Source: Eutreptiella sp. 'Long Island Sound 2002' (lineage: Eukaryota; Euglenozoa; Euglenophyceae; Eutreptiales; Eutreptiaceae). Taken from it: a DNA stretch of 64,000 bases. The stretch's first letter is position 1, and each line of letters begins with the position of its first letter. This document shows, piece by piece, positions 12,129-21,223 of the stretch. The position numbers were made by a program, and so were the translations under genes. The notes under the pieces are model-generated. The model ran no database searches, had not been told where the DNA came from, and saw only the letters and a program-made list of their open reading frames with translations. The stretch covers positions 102,987,367 through 103,051,366 of the forward strand of contig OZ038381.1 of assembly GCA_964036045.1 (NCBI GenBank), in the 5' to 3' direction.

Positions 12129-12398
12129 TCAACGTGGAGGTTGAAACACAAAAGGCACCTGATATCCGAGTTGTGGAAGTGCTTGGGACTGCTGGCCTTG
12201 TTGCTGGCTCCCAGACTGGTCCACCATTCTCTGTTGAGTGGTGTATAGCTGACATGAATTATCCACTTTTTGCTGCAAAATTTTAAGTGTGTCAATCAAC
12301 TCACTTTGTGTTTCTTCGAGCGAGGTCAACTGTTTCTGTATACAAGCCAGAGCAGCCATTTCAGCTCGTCTGCCGGAGCGGGAGGACAGCAGCCACAT
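12129..12398 (-). pseudogene. Coiled-coil-like segment, minus strand, inside the DNA transposon
   Basis: In a frame shifted from the preceding region, this reads CIQKQLTSLEETQSELIDTL and continues with LKILQQKVDNS, a convincing heptad-like pattern, then a Gln-rich tail. It probably formed the C-terminal part of the same protein as 12,361-13,239 before a frameshift or through splicing. Function unknown. Confidence 0.3.
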
Positions 12399-13239
12399 TT
12401 AATGCAATGTCGGCAGGCTTTTCACGACACCACAGCACAAGGAAGCCATAGGAGCTTTGATCGGCTTTGATCTGAACTTTGTCTCCACAGCGCAAATGTA
12501 GTAACATGGGCATGGTGCGACGTACATCAACCATTTCAGATTCGTTCTGTTCCTGGACGGCCAGTCGTCGCTCAAAACCGATTCCCATTGCAAGAAAGGG
12601 AGCTTTGGCTGGTGTCATGCTTGCTTCCAAAAGGAATTTTTTTTTCAGGCCGTACTGAAACCGAAAAACTGTTGCCGTCTCCATACGCCCCTCAACACCC
12701 TCTTGTTTCACACAGAGTCTAATGTAGTCCCTGACCTGCTCTGAGAACCCATCATTCAATGAAAACCCGTCACCAGTATCACTCAACCTTGAAGCACGCT
12801 GCTTTCTCAGTAACTTCAGCAGCAACATTTCAGTTCAATGCAATTGCTTACATGCACTTTGTGCTAAGGTTACCTCCCTTCCTTCGCATTCCCCGTTTGA
12901 TTCTTCGGCCTCTTCACCTTCATCTTCCTCTGGCGCTTCATCTTCCTCTTCCTCTTGGTCGTCTGATCGTCTCAGTCTCTCATCTTCTGATCCGGGCTTA
13001 CTGGGTTCACTCAGTCCACGGAGGTCTTTGTCTTTAGCGCTAGCTTCACTGTGGTCGCTGCCTTCAGGGATTTTAGGGCTGTCTTCAGGGATTTCAGGGC
13101 TGCCTTCAGGGATTTCAGGGCTGCCTTCATGGCCTGCGGGAGCCTGTTGACACAGGGCACGGTTGCTGGCTCGCACGTTGCACGCTGTGGAATGCAAAAT
13201 AGCCAAAGAACGTCGTGCGACGCGCGATTTACCTGTCAC
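12361..13239 (-). pseudogene. Unidentified minus-strand coding-like region inside the DNA transposon
   Basis: Two minus-strand segments in the same frame (13,239 to 12,835 and 12,828 to 12,361) are separated by a single stop codon. The first encodes short EGSPEIP repeats and then a highly acidic EEEEDEAPEEDEGEEAEE tract. The second is globular-looking: VFRFQYGLKKKFLLEA, then LHLRCGDKVQIKADQSSYGF. The LxxGDxVxI...GFLxL pattern faintly recalls the last strands of a C1q/TNF-like jelly roll, but I would not assign it on that alone. Near the stop, the minus strand reads GTAAGC, so an intron is possible. It could be transposon cargo or a captured gene. Confidence 0.3.
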
Positions 13240-13810
13240 AGCACGCTACAACATTGCACAAAGCTGCCAAAACGCATCTCTATCCGATCGGCGGATTTTG
13301 AGGCAGGGTGTGCGTCGAGTGTCTGCGTCTGTGGTCGGGCGGCCTCACTGGTGCTTCTTTTTGCCGATTTCTGACAAACAAAGAGTGGCCGCTCGTGAGA
13401 CGTTGCGCGACGCAACAATGACTTATCACAGCGCGACACAAAACTGCATATGTAAACCAGCGGGCGATCGGCCGCTTTCGTGGGTGGGTGCTTTCGTTTT
13501 CGTTGCTTCTTTTATTACTTGGCATCATCTGAGACATTGGAGAAAGGCTGCGAAGGTAGAAGATGGGATAGCCGATGTCAGGTTGTCTGACGTGCTTATA
13601 ACGTATCAGAGCGCAACACAACACTGCATATGTGAACCTGCGGGCGATCTGACGCTTCTGTGGGTGGAAGCTTCCGTTTTTGGTGCTTCTTTGGTTGCTT
13701 GGCATCATCTGACACATTCCAGAACGGCTGTGAGGGTAGAACATGGCGGAGCCGGTGACAGGTTGTGAGACGTGCTTATTACCTGTCACAGCGCGCCACA
13801 GAGACTGGAG
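13230..13810. repeat. About 178-bp tandem repeat, 3 copies, inside the DNA transposon
   Basis: Recurring landmarks: CACAGCGCGACACAAAACTG (13,431) and its variants; CTGCATATGTRAACCWGCGGG at 13,443 and 13,622; and TTGGCATCATCTGA at about 13,520 and 13,698. Spacing is near 178 bp. Each unit holds a GACACGC/GTCACAGCGCG motif like that of the subterminal palindromes, so the arrays may share a binding role (inference). Confidence 0.7.
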
Positions 13811-14093
13811 GCGAAAGCATTTTCAAAATTAAGAAAGGCACCATACTTTCACTCATTCTGCATCTGTAAAAAGGTCAACATTACGTGTCAATTCTCCCGC
13901 ATAGACGGATCTGTGCGACCTGCTGGCGCGTCGTGCGACACGCAAATGCATATCACAGAACACACATTTGCGGGTCCACAGTTCAGTGGCTTAAGGAAGT
14001 GCTTAAACAATGTATTGTGATACGCAGAATTACTAAACAAGAACGGATCAGACAGAATTTTCGAATCTAGGAAAGTAAAACATGAGTAGACCT

Positions 14094-14140
14094 GCGACAC
14101 ACCTTGTGAGCCGCATATACGTTTCACAAGGTGTATCACA
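14094..14140. repeat. Subterminal palindrome module 3
   Basis: GCGACACACCTTGTGAG, a GCATATACG centre, and TTTCACAAGGTGTATCACA. It is the right-hand counterpart of module 1. Confidence 0.65.
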
Positions 14141-14269
14141 CGTAACACAAAGGGCTGTGTCCTCACAGCCCCCGATCCATTGAAGACAAGCTTCCACAAT
14201 GGTTCAACACACATTAAGCTTGGGATGTTGCAATGTATACCCCCCCGAAAAGACTGCCAATAGAGGGTA

Positions 14270-14503
14270 ACAGGGTAAAACAGTAGTGACACACATTTTG
14301 AAGCGCATATGCGCACCACAAGGTGCCTCACCGGGTGTTTGTTGAATAACATAGACCTGACATGCGGACAACACAGTGTATATGTATGTCGTCGTTCAAA
14401 CATCCCATGGTTGCACCATACCAATTGCATCAAGGTGTATGAGGCCAATAGATGCACCCTTCGGCTTTTGAGGACCATTTTGGGAACAATGCCTGCCTTA
14501 AAA
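14270..14503 (-). repeat. Right terminal inverted repeat of the DNA transposon
   Basis: This is the inverse of the left repeat and ends CCTGCCTTAAAAG before CCTAGG. Both ends carry the same short peptide-like reading in the inward direction (LLASYTLMQLVWCNHG), which reflects TIR similarity and not a gene. Confidence 0.85.
14287..14331. repeat. Subterminal palindrome module 4
   Basis: GTGACACACATTTTGAAGC, a GCATATGCGC centre, and ACCACAAGGTGCCTCAC. It lies inside the right TIR and mirrors module 1 of the left TIR. Confidence 0.6.
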
Positions 14504-15608
14504 GCCTAGGTGAGTCCGCCACGTTTGCTGATGTGTTGCTTGGGTTTGTGAGGCAGGAGACCTCCTACGAGACCGACCTATCCATCCGGACCGAGATCCA
14601 GAACATGGCAATGTTGCCCAATAACGCCAAGGCTGCGCATATCTCTGAACTACTGGCCGACTTGAACCATATGGTAGGGCGACTGACGCCCGGATGTTAC
14701 GGTAGCGATGGGCTGCTTTTCTGGTTCGTAGCCAAGATCCCACCAGACGTGTGAGATGAGTGTTCGGCTACTACGGAGCGCAAGGCAAGAACGCTCACCT
14801 ACGAGGACTTGTCTGTACTTCTGTTGGACCTGCCACTGGTGAAGGAGAGTGACCAGCACCTGAACGCCTACCGCCCCGGAGGAGGCAACTCTGGGAACCA
14901 TGGCGGTGCGTATCAAGGACCCCAACCTGGACAAGGGACTACCCCCGAGAATGCTCCCTACATGAGCAATGTAGAAGACCTCTTCTGGTGTGACGCCAGA
15001 GACGAGCAAGGCGGCCTTGTGCATGCCCCGGACTGCGATCAGCATGAGTGCTTCGTGGTCCAGGGTAAGAAGCAGGCGACCAACACCGGTGGGAAGGCTA
15101 AGATGCCTGACCACTACAGGTGCACTATCTACCTTCCGTCGCAAGAGCAAGCACTACGAGGATGAGTTACAACAAGCAGCGCTTGTCCGCCAAGCTGAGA
15201 AGCGAGGCCCAGAATGGCGGTGGAAGCGTTGGAGGCAAGGGCAATGCCAAGAAAGGCAAGGCTACGTCTCAAGGACAAGGCAAAGGCCAGGGTCAAGCGC
15301 AAGGCAATGGTGGAGGACGCAAAGACCCTGACAGGAAGAACCAGGACAAGAACAAGGACAAGAACCAGGACAGGCCCGGGGGAAACCCAAACCCTACGCC
15401 AGGGGGGGGCATTCCTGACCCCTCTGGAGGACACCAAAACCCGGGGTCTACGACCCGCTCGCAGACGCAAGCTCAACGAGAACAAGGAACTAACTGTGCA
15501 GACGAGGGTGGGGACGAGTCTAACGCCTGTAAACGTTCCAGTCTCATGCGGAGGGCGCAAAAACTGCGCAAAAGGGGGTTTGGGTTGACCTGTCCAGCCG
15601 AGTTCTGA
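14504..15608 (+). pseudogene. gag, 3' part, with Cys/His region and basic linker
   Basis: After the transposon, gag resumes with ESATFADVLLGFVRQETSYE, through a TGA (14,752-14,754), then TYEDLSVLLLDLPLVKESDQ. Region 14,950-15,110 contains FWCDARDEQGG, HAPDCDQHECF and HYRC, a Cys/His-rich nucleic-acid-binding candidate that is not a standard CX2CX4HX4C knuckle. After another frameshift, 15,150-15,608 is a Lys/Gln/Gly/Asp/Asn-rich disordered linker with DKNKDKNQDR runs. The distinctive linker helps separate this lineage from the chromovirus downstream. Confidence 0.6.
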
Positions 15609-15641
15609 CAGGGACGCTCTTGGGGATCAACGGACTTTGTT

Positions 15642-16295
15642 TTATGGGTATGTATCCATCTTGGGGCACAAGAATACCTCGGGGTACTGGATACAGGGGC
15701 CACTATATCTTTTTTTGCCAAGAACATTTTACCTCGTGGGGACCTGAAGAACGACATGCCTACAGCTGCCATACGGAGGGGGGACGGCCACGTGGTGCAC
15801 AGCTGGGGGGATTGTGAAGACGACGTGCGTATGGGCTCCAGGAGCATTGCCCATTCGTTGTACGTGATGGATACCGTAGTATTTTACTCTGTAATAGGGA
15901 CCGACTTCTTGGTCGAGGAGGCCCAGATACTATCCCTCACGCTACAAGCGCCCTACGTCCTCCATTTGGACCATGGTGACGGCAAGGAATCCGTACCACT
16001 GCAGCAGTCGGAGCACAAGTCAAGCTACCTGAGAGCATGCAAGAAGGAGCCCTTTACCATGATGGTCACTCCCAAAACAGAGGACTATCAGCTTCGTAGG
16101 GATGTTCTGGACCAAGGTTTAAAGGGGTTGGGATACTCCAGGGAAGAGCTGAATGTGGAGTTGCTCGACAGTGACAAGCAGCACATCCTGGACGTCTACT
16201 GCAGCAAAGGGCATACTTGCTGTTACAAAATCTACTGGCCTTCTCTCGAGATGGCCTACGGGAGCCGAGGTTCATTGAACTGGGGAGGGTCGTAA
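15642..16295 (+). pseudogene. pol: aspartic protease domain (Ty3/gypsy-type)
   Basis: In one frame, EYLGVLDTGATISFFAKNIL (about 15,672-15,731) carries the DTGA active site of retropepsins. It is followed about 65 residues later by VIGTDFL, the usual hydrophobic-hydrophobic-Gly partner motif. The segment continues to a TAA near 16,293. A frameshift around 16,220 moves the apparent continuation (FSRDGLREPRFIELGRVV) to another frame. The protease core itself looks complete. Confidence 0.7.
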
Positions 16296-16933
16296 CTCAG
16301 ATGGCCTTGGAACTTTCCCGTATGGTCCTGTGTTTCCCCTATTTGGGAGCTCATGGGGGAAATGAGTACTGGTGTACTCTATTGGAGAAGCTGACGTTCA
16401 CATCGGTCCAGCTGCCCAAGGACGCAGATGGGGAAGCCAGGATGCGGGAGAATGCTCAGTGTTGTGGATGGGGGCCTAGCCCCAGTATCCTGGGAGGATC
16501 TGGATCCTGCTAAGGTCGAGGAAAGCCAACGTGAGACCAGCAGCTACACCTTGGATGTCCTGAAAGACCGACTCCGGCCTCCAGACGCTGTGGAAACTAC
16601 TCCTGGGGGAGACGAGTACGTCGTGTCTGACGCTGTTGCCCCCAACTCCCCCTGCCATGTACCTAATCCTGATGTGGTCTCAGAGTGTGGGCTATCCGAG
16701 CTACCCAGCTCTATACACCCTGATGACGAAACCGAGCATGAAGCCGTCTTCGTGCAGACGTGCGTGGAGGAAGTGGAGAAAGCCGAGTACGCTACCCCAC
16801 AGAAACCCCTACTCTCCATCAGGGAAGCAGAGCCCCTGGACCAAGGGCTGGACCTCTGATCCAGGCTGAGAGAGTACGTGCACTCCAAGAGGAGATTAGT
16901 GGCGAAAACGCAACGCTACGCTGAGCCTACCCG
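16296..16933 (+). pseudogene. pol: spacer between protease and reverse transcriptase
   Basis: Broken reading (frames change near 16,430 and 16,860) with acidic, Ser/Pro-rich sequence such as HVPNPDVVSECGLSELPSSI and FVQTCVEEVEKAEYATPQK. No catalytic domain is seen. It connects the protease to the RT and probably was a continuous polyprotein. Confidence 0.5.
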
Positions 16934-18367
16934 ATGGCCTTGAAGCAAGGGTCTATGGTAGATATGTCCCAACTGAAGGAGGACTTTGAACAGAAGATCA
17001 CCGCCTGGCAATGGAAGCTGGATCTAAAGCTCATGAAGTGCGTATGGGCTACCCATGTGATGACCCCTGAGAAAGATGAAATCTCAGAGGAATGCGTATG
17101 CAAACCCCCTCCAGCGTGCCTATGCTGTCACTGGCCACCTGAGACTGTGGAACGGGACCTTCTACACGCCTATCAAGGGCTGAAGGACACAACCAAGGAC
17201 GCTGAGCCGGTTGACGACAGCCTCCCTGCTTCTATTCACCAAGGGGCAAGGAATCTGCACTCTGACGAGGACCTGGAGGGTAAGATAGGGCGCTTGGACC
17301 CTAGAGTACAGAAGCTGATCAGGACCTACCTGGAGGTGTTCGGTGAACTACCCCCCCCTGCCTCCTGTGACAAGCTGGTACAGATGGACCTCAAGCTGAA
17401 GCCCGATATTGTGGGTCACAAGATACGAGGGAGACCCTACCCGGCTTTCAAAGAGCAGGCTGCTGGGATTGAGCAAGAGATACAAGAGTGTATCGACGCT
17501 GGCCCAGTTCCGGAGTACAAGGATGGGGACTACCCACAACACTGCAGCCCCTGTTTTCTGGTTGCTAAACATGGGTCTACAGCCAAACGGCTGGTGGTGG
17601 ACTATGGAGAGCTGAACAAGAAAAGGTTGAACCACTCAGGGTCTATTCTTAACATGGAGTGAACCCTCCAGAAGATAGCCTCCCGTCGGCACAAGACGAA
17701 GATGGACAAGCGGAGTGCTTTCTGGCAAGTCGACCTGGCGCCCAATGCCGAAGAGGTCCTAGAGTTCATTACCTCTCAGGGGAGGGTGTTCAAGTGGAAG
17801 GTGATGCCCTTTGGCGTGGCCAAGGCACACCCTTTTTTTCAAGACCCAATGAACAAGATCCTGTGCATCCTACGTCGGAGACCTGTGGTGCAAGAACTCT
17901 TATCCCTTGGCGCCCAGATGAAAGCACACATCCATGATGTATGCCTGGAAACGATGACCCAGGAAGACCACCTAATCCTCTTGGGCGGGTTCTTTGTGGT
18001 CTGCAAGGGGAAACCCACCAGATTCACGCTGGAGAAGTGTGAGTTCATGCAGGAGACTATGCAGTACCTGGGGTTCAAAAGAGGCTATGGGGAGTGGACC
18101 CCTGCGGCCTCTAAGGTCAAACCCCTGGTGGATGCCAAGGTACGACATCAAGACCCCAAGAAAGGAATCCATGATGTTCGCAGCCTTATTGGGGCTTGCA
18201 ATTTCTACCGCCGCCACATCAACAATTTCACCTACACCAGCGCCATCCTAACGGACCTTATCAAGAAGAGTACTATCTGGCGCTGGGGCCCTGAAGAGCT
18301 CAAGGACAAAGTGGCTAACGCTAAGTGCTTGGGCGTGCCTAGAGCACAAGGAGAAATTTCCTGGTGA
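16934..18367 (+). pseudogene. pol: reverse transcriptase domain, catalytically broken
   Basis: RT landmarks appear in order: KIRGRPYPAFKEQAAGIEQE, then HCSPCFLVAKHG and RLVVDYGELNKK (RT motifs 1-2), a TGA at 17,660, a frame change, then MDKRSAFWQVDLAP (motif A, with DKRSAFWQ) and FKWKVMPFGVAKAHPFFQDP (motif B, PFGVxxAPxxFQ). The YxDD box reads HIHD at 17,927-17,938, so one catalytic Asp is lost. LIGACNFYRRHINNFT follows, the usual connection towards RNase H. The Ty3/gypsy call is secure; activity is not possible as it stands. Confidence 0.8.
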
Positions 18368-18657
18368 CTGACGCCAGCAATGTGGGCGGAGGTGGAACGT
18401 TGTTCCATTGGCAAGCACTAGAGAAGGAGGATTTCAACTCGGCCATTTCCCAATGGGGGACTGATGGACTGAACCGAAACGATACTCTCAAGCACAGCTA
18501 CCCTGACAACAAACGGGTCCTCTTTCCCCTTGGCCATTGGAAATCGAAATGGAGCCAGGCCAGGGGTAACTACTCTACCTATGAGCTACAACTGCTCGAG
18601 GGCATGCTGGTGCTATCCTCTCAGTCCCGACTGTCGGGGAGCAACCCCGTGGTTTAG
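18364..18657 (+). pseudogene. pol: RNase H domain
   Basis: It opens with VTDASNVGGGGTLFHW, the first catalytic Asp region of retroelement RNase H, and later has YSTYELQLLEGMLVLSSQSR with the conserved Glu in YELQLL. A TAG follows at 18,655. After a damaged stretch the next open region begins at about 18,728. The GGGG loop and an insertion of about 40 residues between the motifs differ from the chromovirus RNase H at 42,590. Confidence 0.7.
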
Positions 18658-18727
18658 CTATGTGACAAAGAACCGGGCCGTACCTTTAAAAAGTGCCCCC
18701 AGGTGAGAAGGCTAAGCTCAGACACTG

Positions 18728-20143
18728 GTGCACCTACCTGAGCCAGCTGGTGCCACGTCTGAGGACCTAGCCCAGGGGATGTTCAGCCGTATGGACGTAC
18801 ACCTGGATGCCAACATGACCATGATCAGACTCCTAGACAGACTCCAACAAGTTGAGTACCTGAAGGAGTTTGGGGACATCTATAAACGCCTAGAGAGGCC
18901 TTTGGAACCCCTCCTGGTCACCCAGGAACAATGGAAGCAGGACAAGACCTACCTCTGGCATGATGACCGGGTAGTCGTGCCTGGCGACCATATCGCGGCA
19001 CTCCTCAAGGGGAACCACGAGTCCAGTGGTCATGTTGGGGCTGACCGTACCTTGAAGCTATTCAAGAAGTGGTTCCACTCTACGTGGAGAGATGACCAAC
19101 TAAGGAAAGCCCTCCAGCGTACCGTGGCCAAGTGCCCGTGTGGGTCCTGTAATCCTAGGGATATCAGGGACAGAGGTCTCTTTTTGACCCTTACTATCCC
19201 TCCCTGTGCCAACTGTGTTCCCTATGTGGACTACACGGAGATGCCTAAGCTCGGGGGCTATGACTTCGCCCTAGTGGTAACCTGTGGGTTGACCAGGTTT
19301 AACACAGTGTTCCCATGCACCCAACACATCACCGGTGAGGGAACCATCAAGATACTCCCGGAAGGGTGGTTCTCTATCTATGGGGCACCCAAAGAAATTA
19401 ACTCCGACGAGGACGTCAGAGCACACTCCAATACTCGCTGGTACAAGAGAGTCCTGAGATCCCTCAATGTCCAGGTGTCAACGGGGATTCCCTATACTCA
19501 TACGTGTAACCCCCTATGTGAGCGACAGATTCGAGTTCTCAAAGAGAACGTCAGGATATGGTGCAGGACTGAGCGCACCAAAGACTCGGTGAGACTACTC
19601 CCTGTCATATCCCTCATGATGAATTACTACGAGAGTTCGGCGACTGGCTACTCACCCCGTGAGCTATGCATTGGACGCCCGGCGTGGTTCCTACACGCTC
19701 CCTATCCTGCGGACTCCTAATCTACGGTGCAAAAAAAATGAGTGATGGAGCAACAAGACAAGGTGGACTAGGCCAAAGCTATGCTCCAGAGAGTGACAGA
19801 GCGACACTTCAAGAAGAAGAACAAGCACCAGGTGCCTGCCCCGTATCAAGGAAGAGACCGGGTGCTAGTGCACCATGGTCTGCTACCCGCCTGGCCACGC
19901 TCCACCAGCGATGACCCCTATTTTGGGTACTTCAAGATCGTGTCTGTGGATGGTCACCGCATCACTGTGCCGTGTTCTCCCCGACTAGGAGGCACCCTGG
20001 TGTGCACTGCTCCAAAGCTCCAGCGCTACAATGACCAAGAGGACCTCTGTTGGGAAGAATGGGAACTGAACGACGAGGAGATCGCCGCTCTGGACGTACA
20101 GGGCACTGCCAGTCCTATGGAAAACCGAAGAAGGACTCCCTGA
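18728..20143 (+). pseudogene. pol: integrase with zinc-finger, DDE core and C-terminal domain
   Basis: The N-terminal HHCC finger is visible as NHESSGHVGADRT and KCPCGSC. The catalytic core keeps Asp at 19,229 (YVDYTEMP), Asp at 19,406 (SDEDV) and Glu at 19,520 (PLCERQ). The spacing from the second Asp to Glu is 37 residues, close to the usual 35. A stop at 19,718-19,720 and a frameshift separate the C-terminal part (19,781-20,143): DRVLVHHGLLPAWPR and DDPYFGYFKIVSVDGHRI, a GPY/F-like module. The DDE triad is intact even though the RT is dead. Confidence 0.75.
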
Positions 20144-20862
20144 AATGAATGCCGAGGAGATGGCTAAGGAGGGCTCCTACCTGGTGATGTCGGTTATCCG
20201 AGCCCAATTGTGCCTTCGTGCTTCCTGAGGGACGCACAAATTTTGTTCTGGTAGAGTACTTGTTTGAGAACAACCTAGGAGAGTTGCTGAGGGTCGCTGA
20301 AACGCTCCCCTCACGGCAGAAGCCTAGGGACTGAACCCTTCCTATACCTGCCTATGTAGGTGTGAGTGTGCTGAGCCTGAGGACCTATGAGCAAGGTGCA
20401 GAAGTGGTGTCGTCATTATACCCGAGTCTGCACCCTTGCTAGACCCAGCGGATGTCTTTACACAGTGCCATGGGGTACGCCCCAGGTGTCTCCGCATCTA
20501 CCGGCCCAATTTCTGGGCGGGCACCAAACATCCTTCCAGGAATACCAAGCACTAACGCCAAGGTATTGGTGTTCTCTACCTACCTGCCTACTACAGGGGA
20601 GGGGTAGCCAAAGGGTATGAGGCATGAAAACGCCTGTTTGCTAGGCAGCCAAAACCTGGACTACCACTGCGACTGCCCAACAATAACCCTGATAAAATTT
20701 GGGGAAACAGGCGGGACAGTGACACACTCACTACAGGTCCTACACCCACTACAGTGGCACCAGCCTTCGAAGCGTGAGCAAACAGAGGCGTGCTCTAGAG
20801 TGCATCCCCAACCGTATCCTGCGTTGGGTTCTCCTTTTTGCTACTTGGTACTTGCTACCAAA
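20144..20862 (+). other. 3' region of the Ty3-like element
   Basis: Sequence downstream of pol. A frame-broken stretch at 20,145-20,330 reads EMAKEGSYLVMSVI, then NFVLVEYLFENNLGELLRVA, perhaps a decayed C-terminal tail of integrase; a chromodomain cannot be confirmed. The rest, to 20,862, shows nothing recognisable. No polypurine tract adjoins the right repeat. Confidence 0.4.
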
Positions 20863-21223
20863 TTTTCTCATGAACGCTTAGCTATCCTAGTGGTCTGCAG
20901 CCTAGAGGGATGGGATACCTCTTTTTGAGAGGTCCTGGGTTCAATTCCCAGTCAGCTCAAGCAAGTAGGCAAGTCCCATGTGACATGGCAGTGACCTCAA
21001 CGCGACAGGCCAGGCCACCTCAGCACCCATGGAACCCAAAACAAAGTGTGCACATCTCTACATGGCACTATGGAAGAGAGAGTGCCCATGTGGGCAGGTT
21101 TGCCATGATTGTAGGATATTTTCTAACTATCGTTTCCTAAGTTTGTAGTTATTGTGAGTTCCTTTGTGTAGATACATTGTCTTTCTCTTCTCCATTCACT
21201 GCCCCCCTTCATGTTGTGGATTT
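20863..21223 (+). repeat. Direct repeat flanking the Ty3-like element, right copy (LTR or tRNA-headed SINE)
   Basis: The right partner of 9,520-9,869, diverged by scattered substitutions and small indels. It begins TTTTCTCATGAACGCTTAGC and ends CATGTTGTGGATTT, directly against the 83-bp minisatellite. It carries the better-preserved tRNA-like head at about 20,875-20,958. Confidence 0.65.
20875..20958 (+). other. tRNA-like segment with Pol III box B and long-variable-arm-like hairpin
   Basis: GGTTCAATTCC (20,938-20,948) matches the Pol III box B consensus. It sits in a perfect T-arm, CTGGG-TTCAATT-CCCAG (20,935-20,951). Upstream, ACCTCTTTTTGAGAGGT (20,917-20,933) forms a 6-bp stem like the long variable arm of class II (Leu/Ser-type) tRNAs. 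TAGCTATCCTAGTGG is a degenerate box A. No good acceptor stem or anticodon arm could be folded, so this is tRNA-derived, not a tRNA gene. Confidence 0.6.

Larger units (their letters stand above)
11527..14503. mobile_element. DNA transposon with terminal inverted repeats, inserted in gag (2,977 bp)
   Basis: The left end reads CTTTTAGGGCAGG and the right end is its near-perfect inverse, CCTGCCTTAAAAG. The inverted match continues for roughly 235 bp. CCTAGG is present immediately outside both ends (11,521-11,526 and 14,504-14,509), compatible with a target duplication. Because CCTAGG is itself a palindrome, the true duplication could be TA, CTAG or CCTAGG. The gag reading LGxSATFADVLLGFV continues across the site. 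Inside are repeated GTGACAC...GTGTCAC palindromes, a 178-bp tandem repeat and a minus-strand coding-like region. No known transposase motif was recognised, so the superfamily is open and the copy may be non-autonomous. Confidence 0.85.
9520..21223 (+). mobile_element. Decayed Ty3/gypsy-type LTR retroelement (about 8.7 kb plus a nested 3-kb transposon)
   Basis: In order on the + strand: direct repeat, gag, protease, RT, RNase H, integrase, direct repeat. This is the Ty3/gypsy domain order. The element is non-functional, with many frameshifts and stops, the RT YxDD motif changed to HIHD, and gag split by a DNA transposon at 11,527-14,503. The integrase keeps D, D and E. Its RNase H region (TDASNVGGGGTLF) and integrase (CPCGSC, HESSGH) differ clearly from the chromovirus at 33,310, so two distinct Ty3 lineages are present. 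The outer boundaries depend on whether the flanking repeats are LTRs. Confidence 0.7.

Noticed and set aside
11756-12295. 179-codon minus-strand protein
   Set aside because: It overlaps the TIR/palindrome region and the coiled-coil reading in another frame; its composition shows no domain.
20875-20958. A functional tRNA gene
   Set aside because: Box B, T-arm and a variable-arm-like hairpin are present, but no acceptor stem or anticodon arm folds, and a degenerate sister copy exists at 9,530-9,610.
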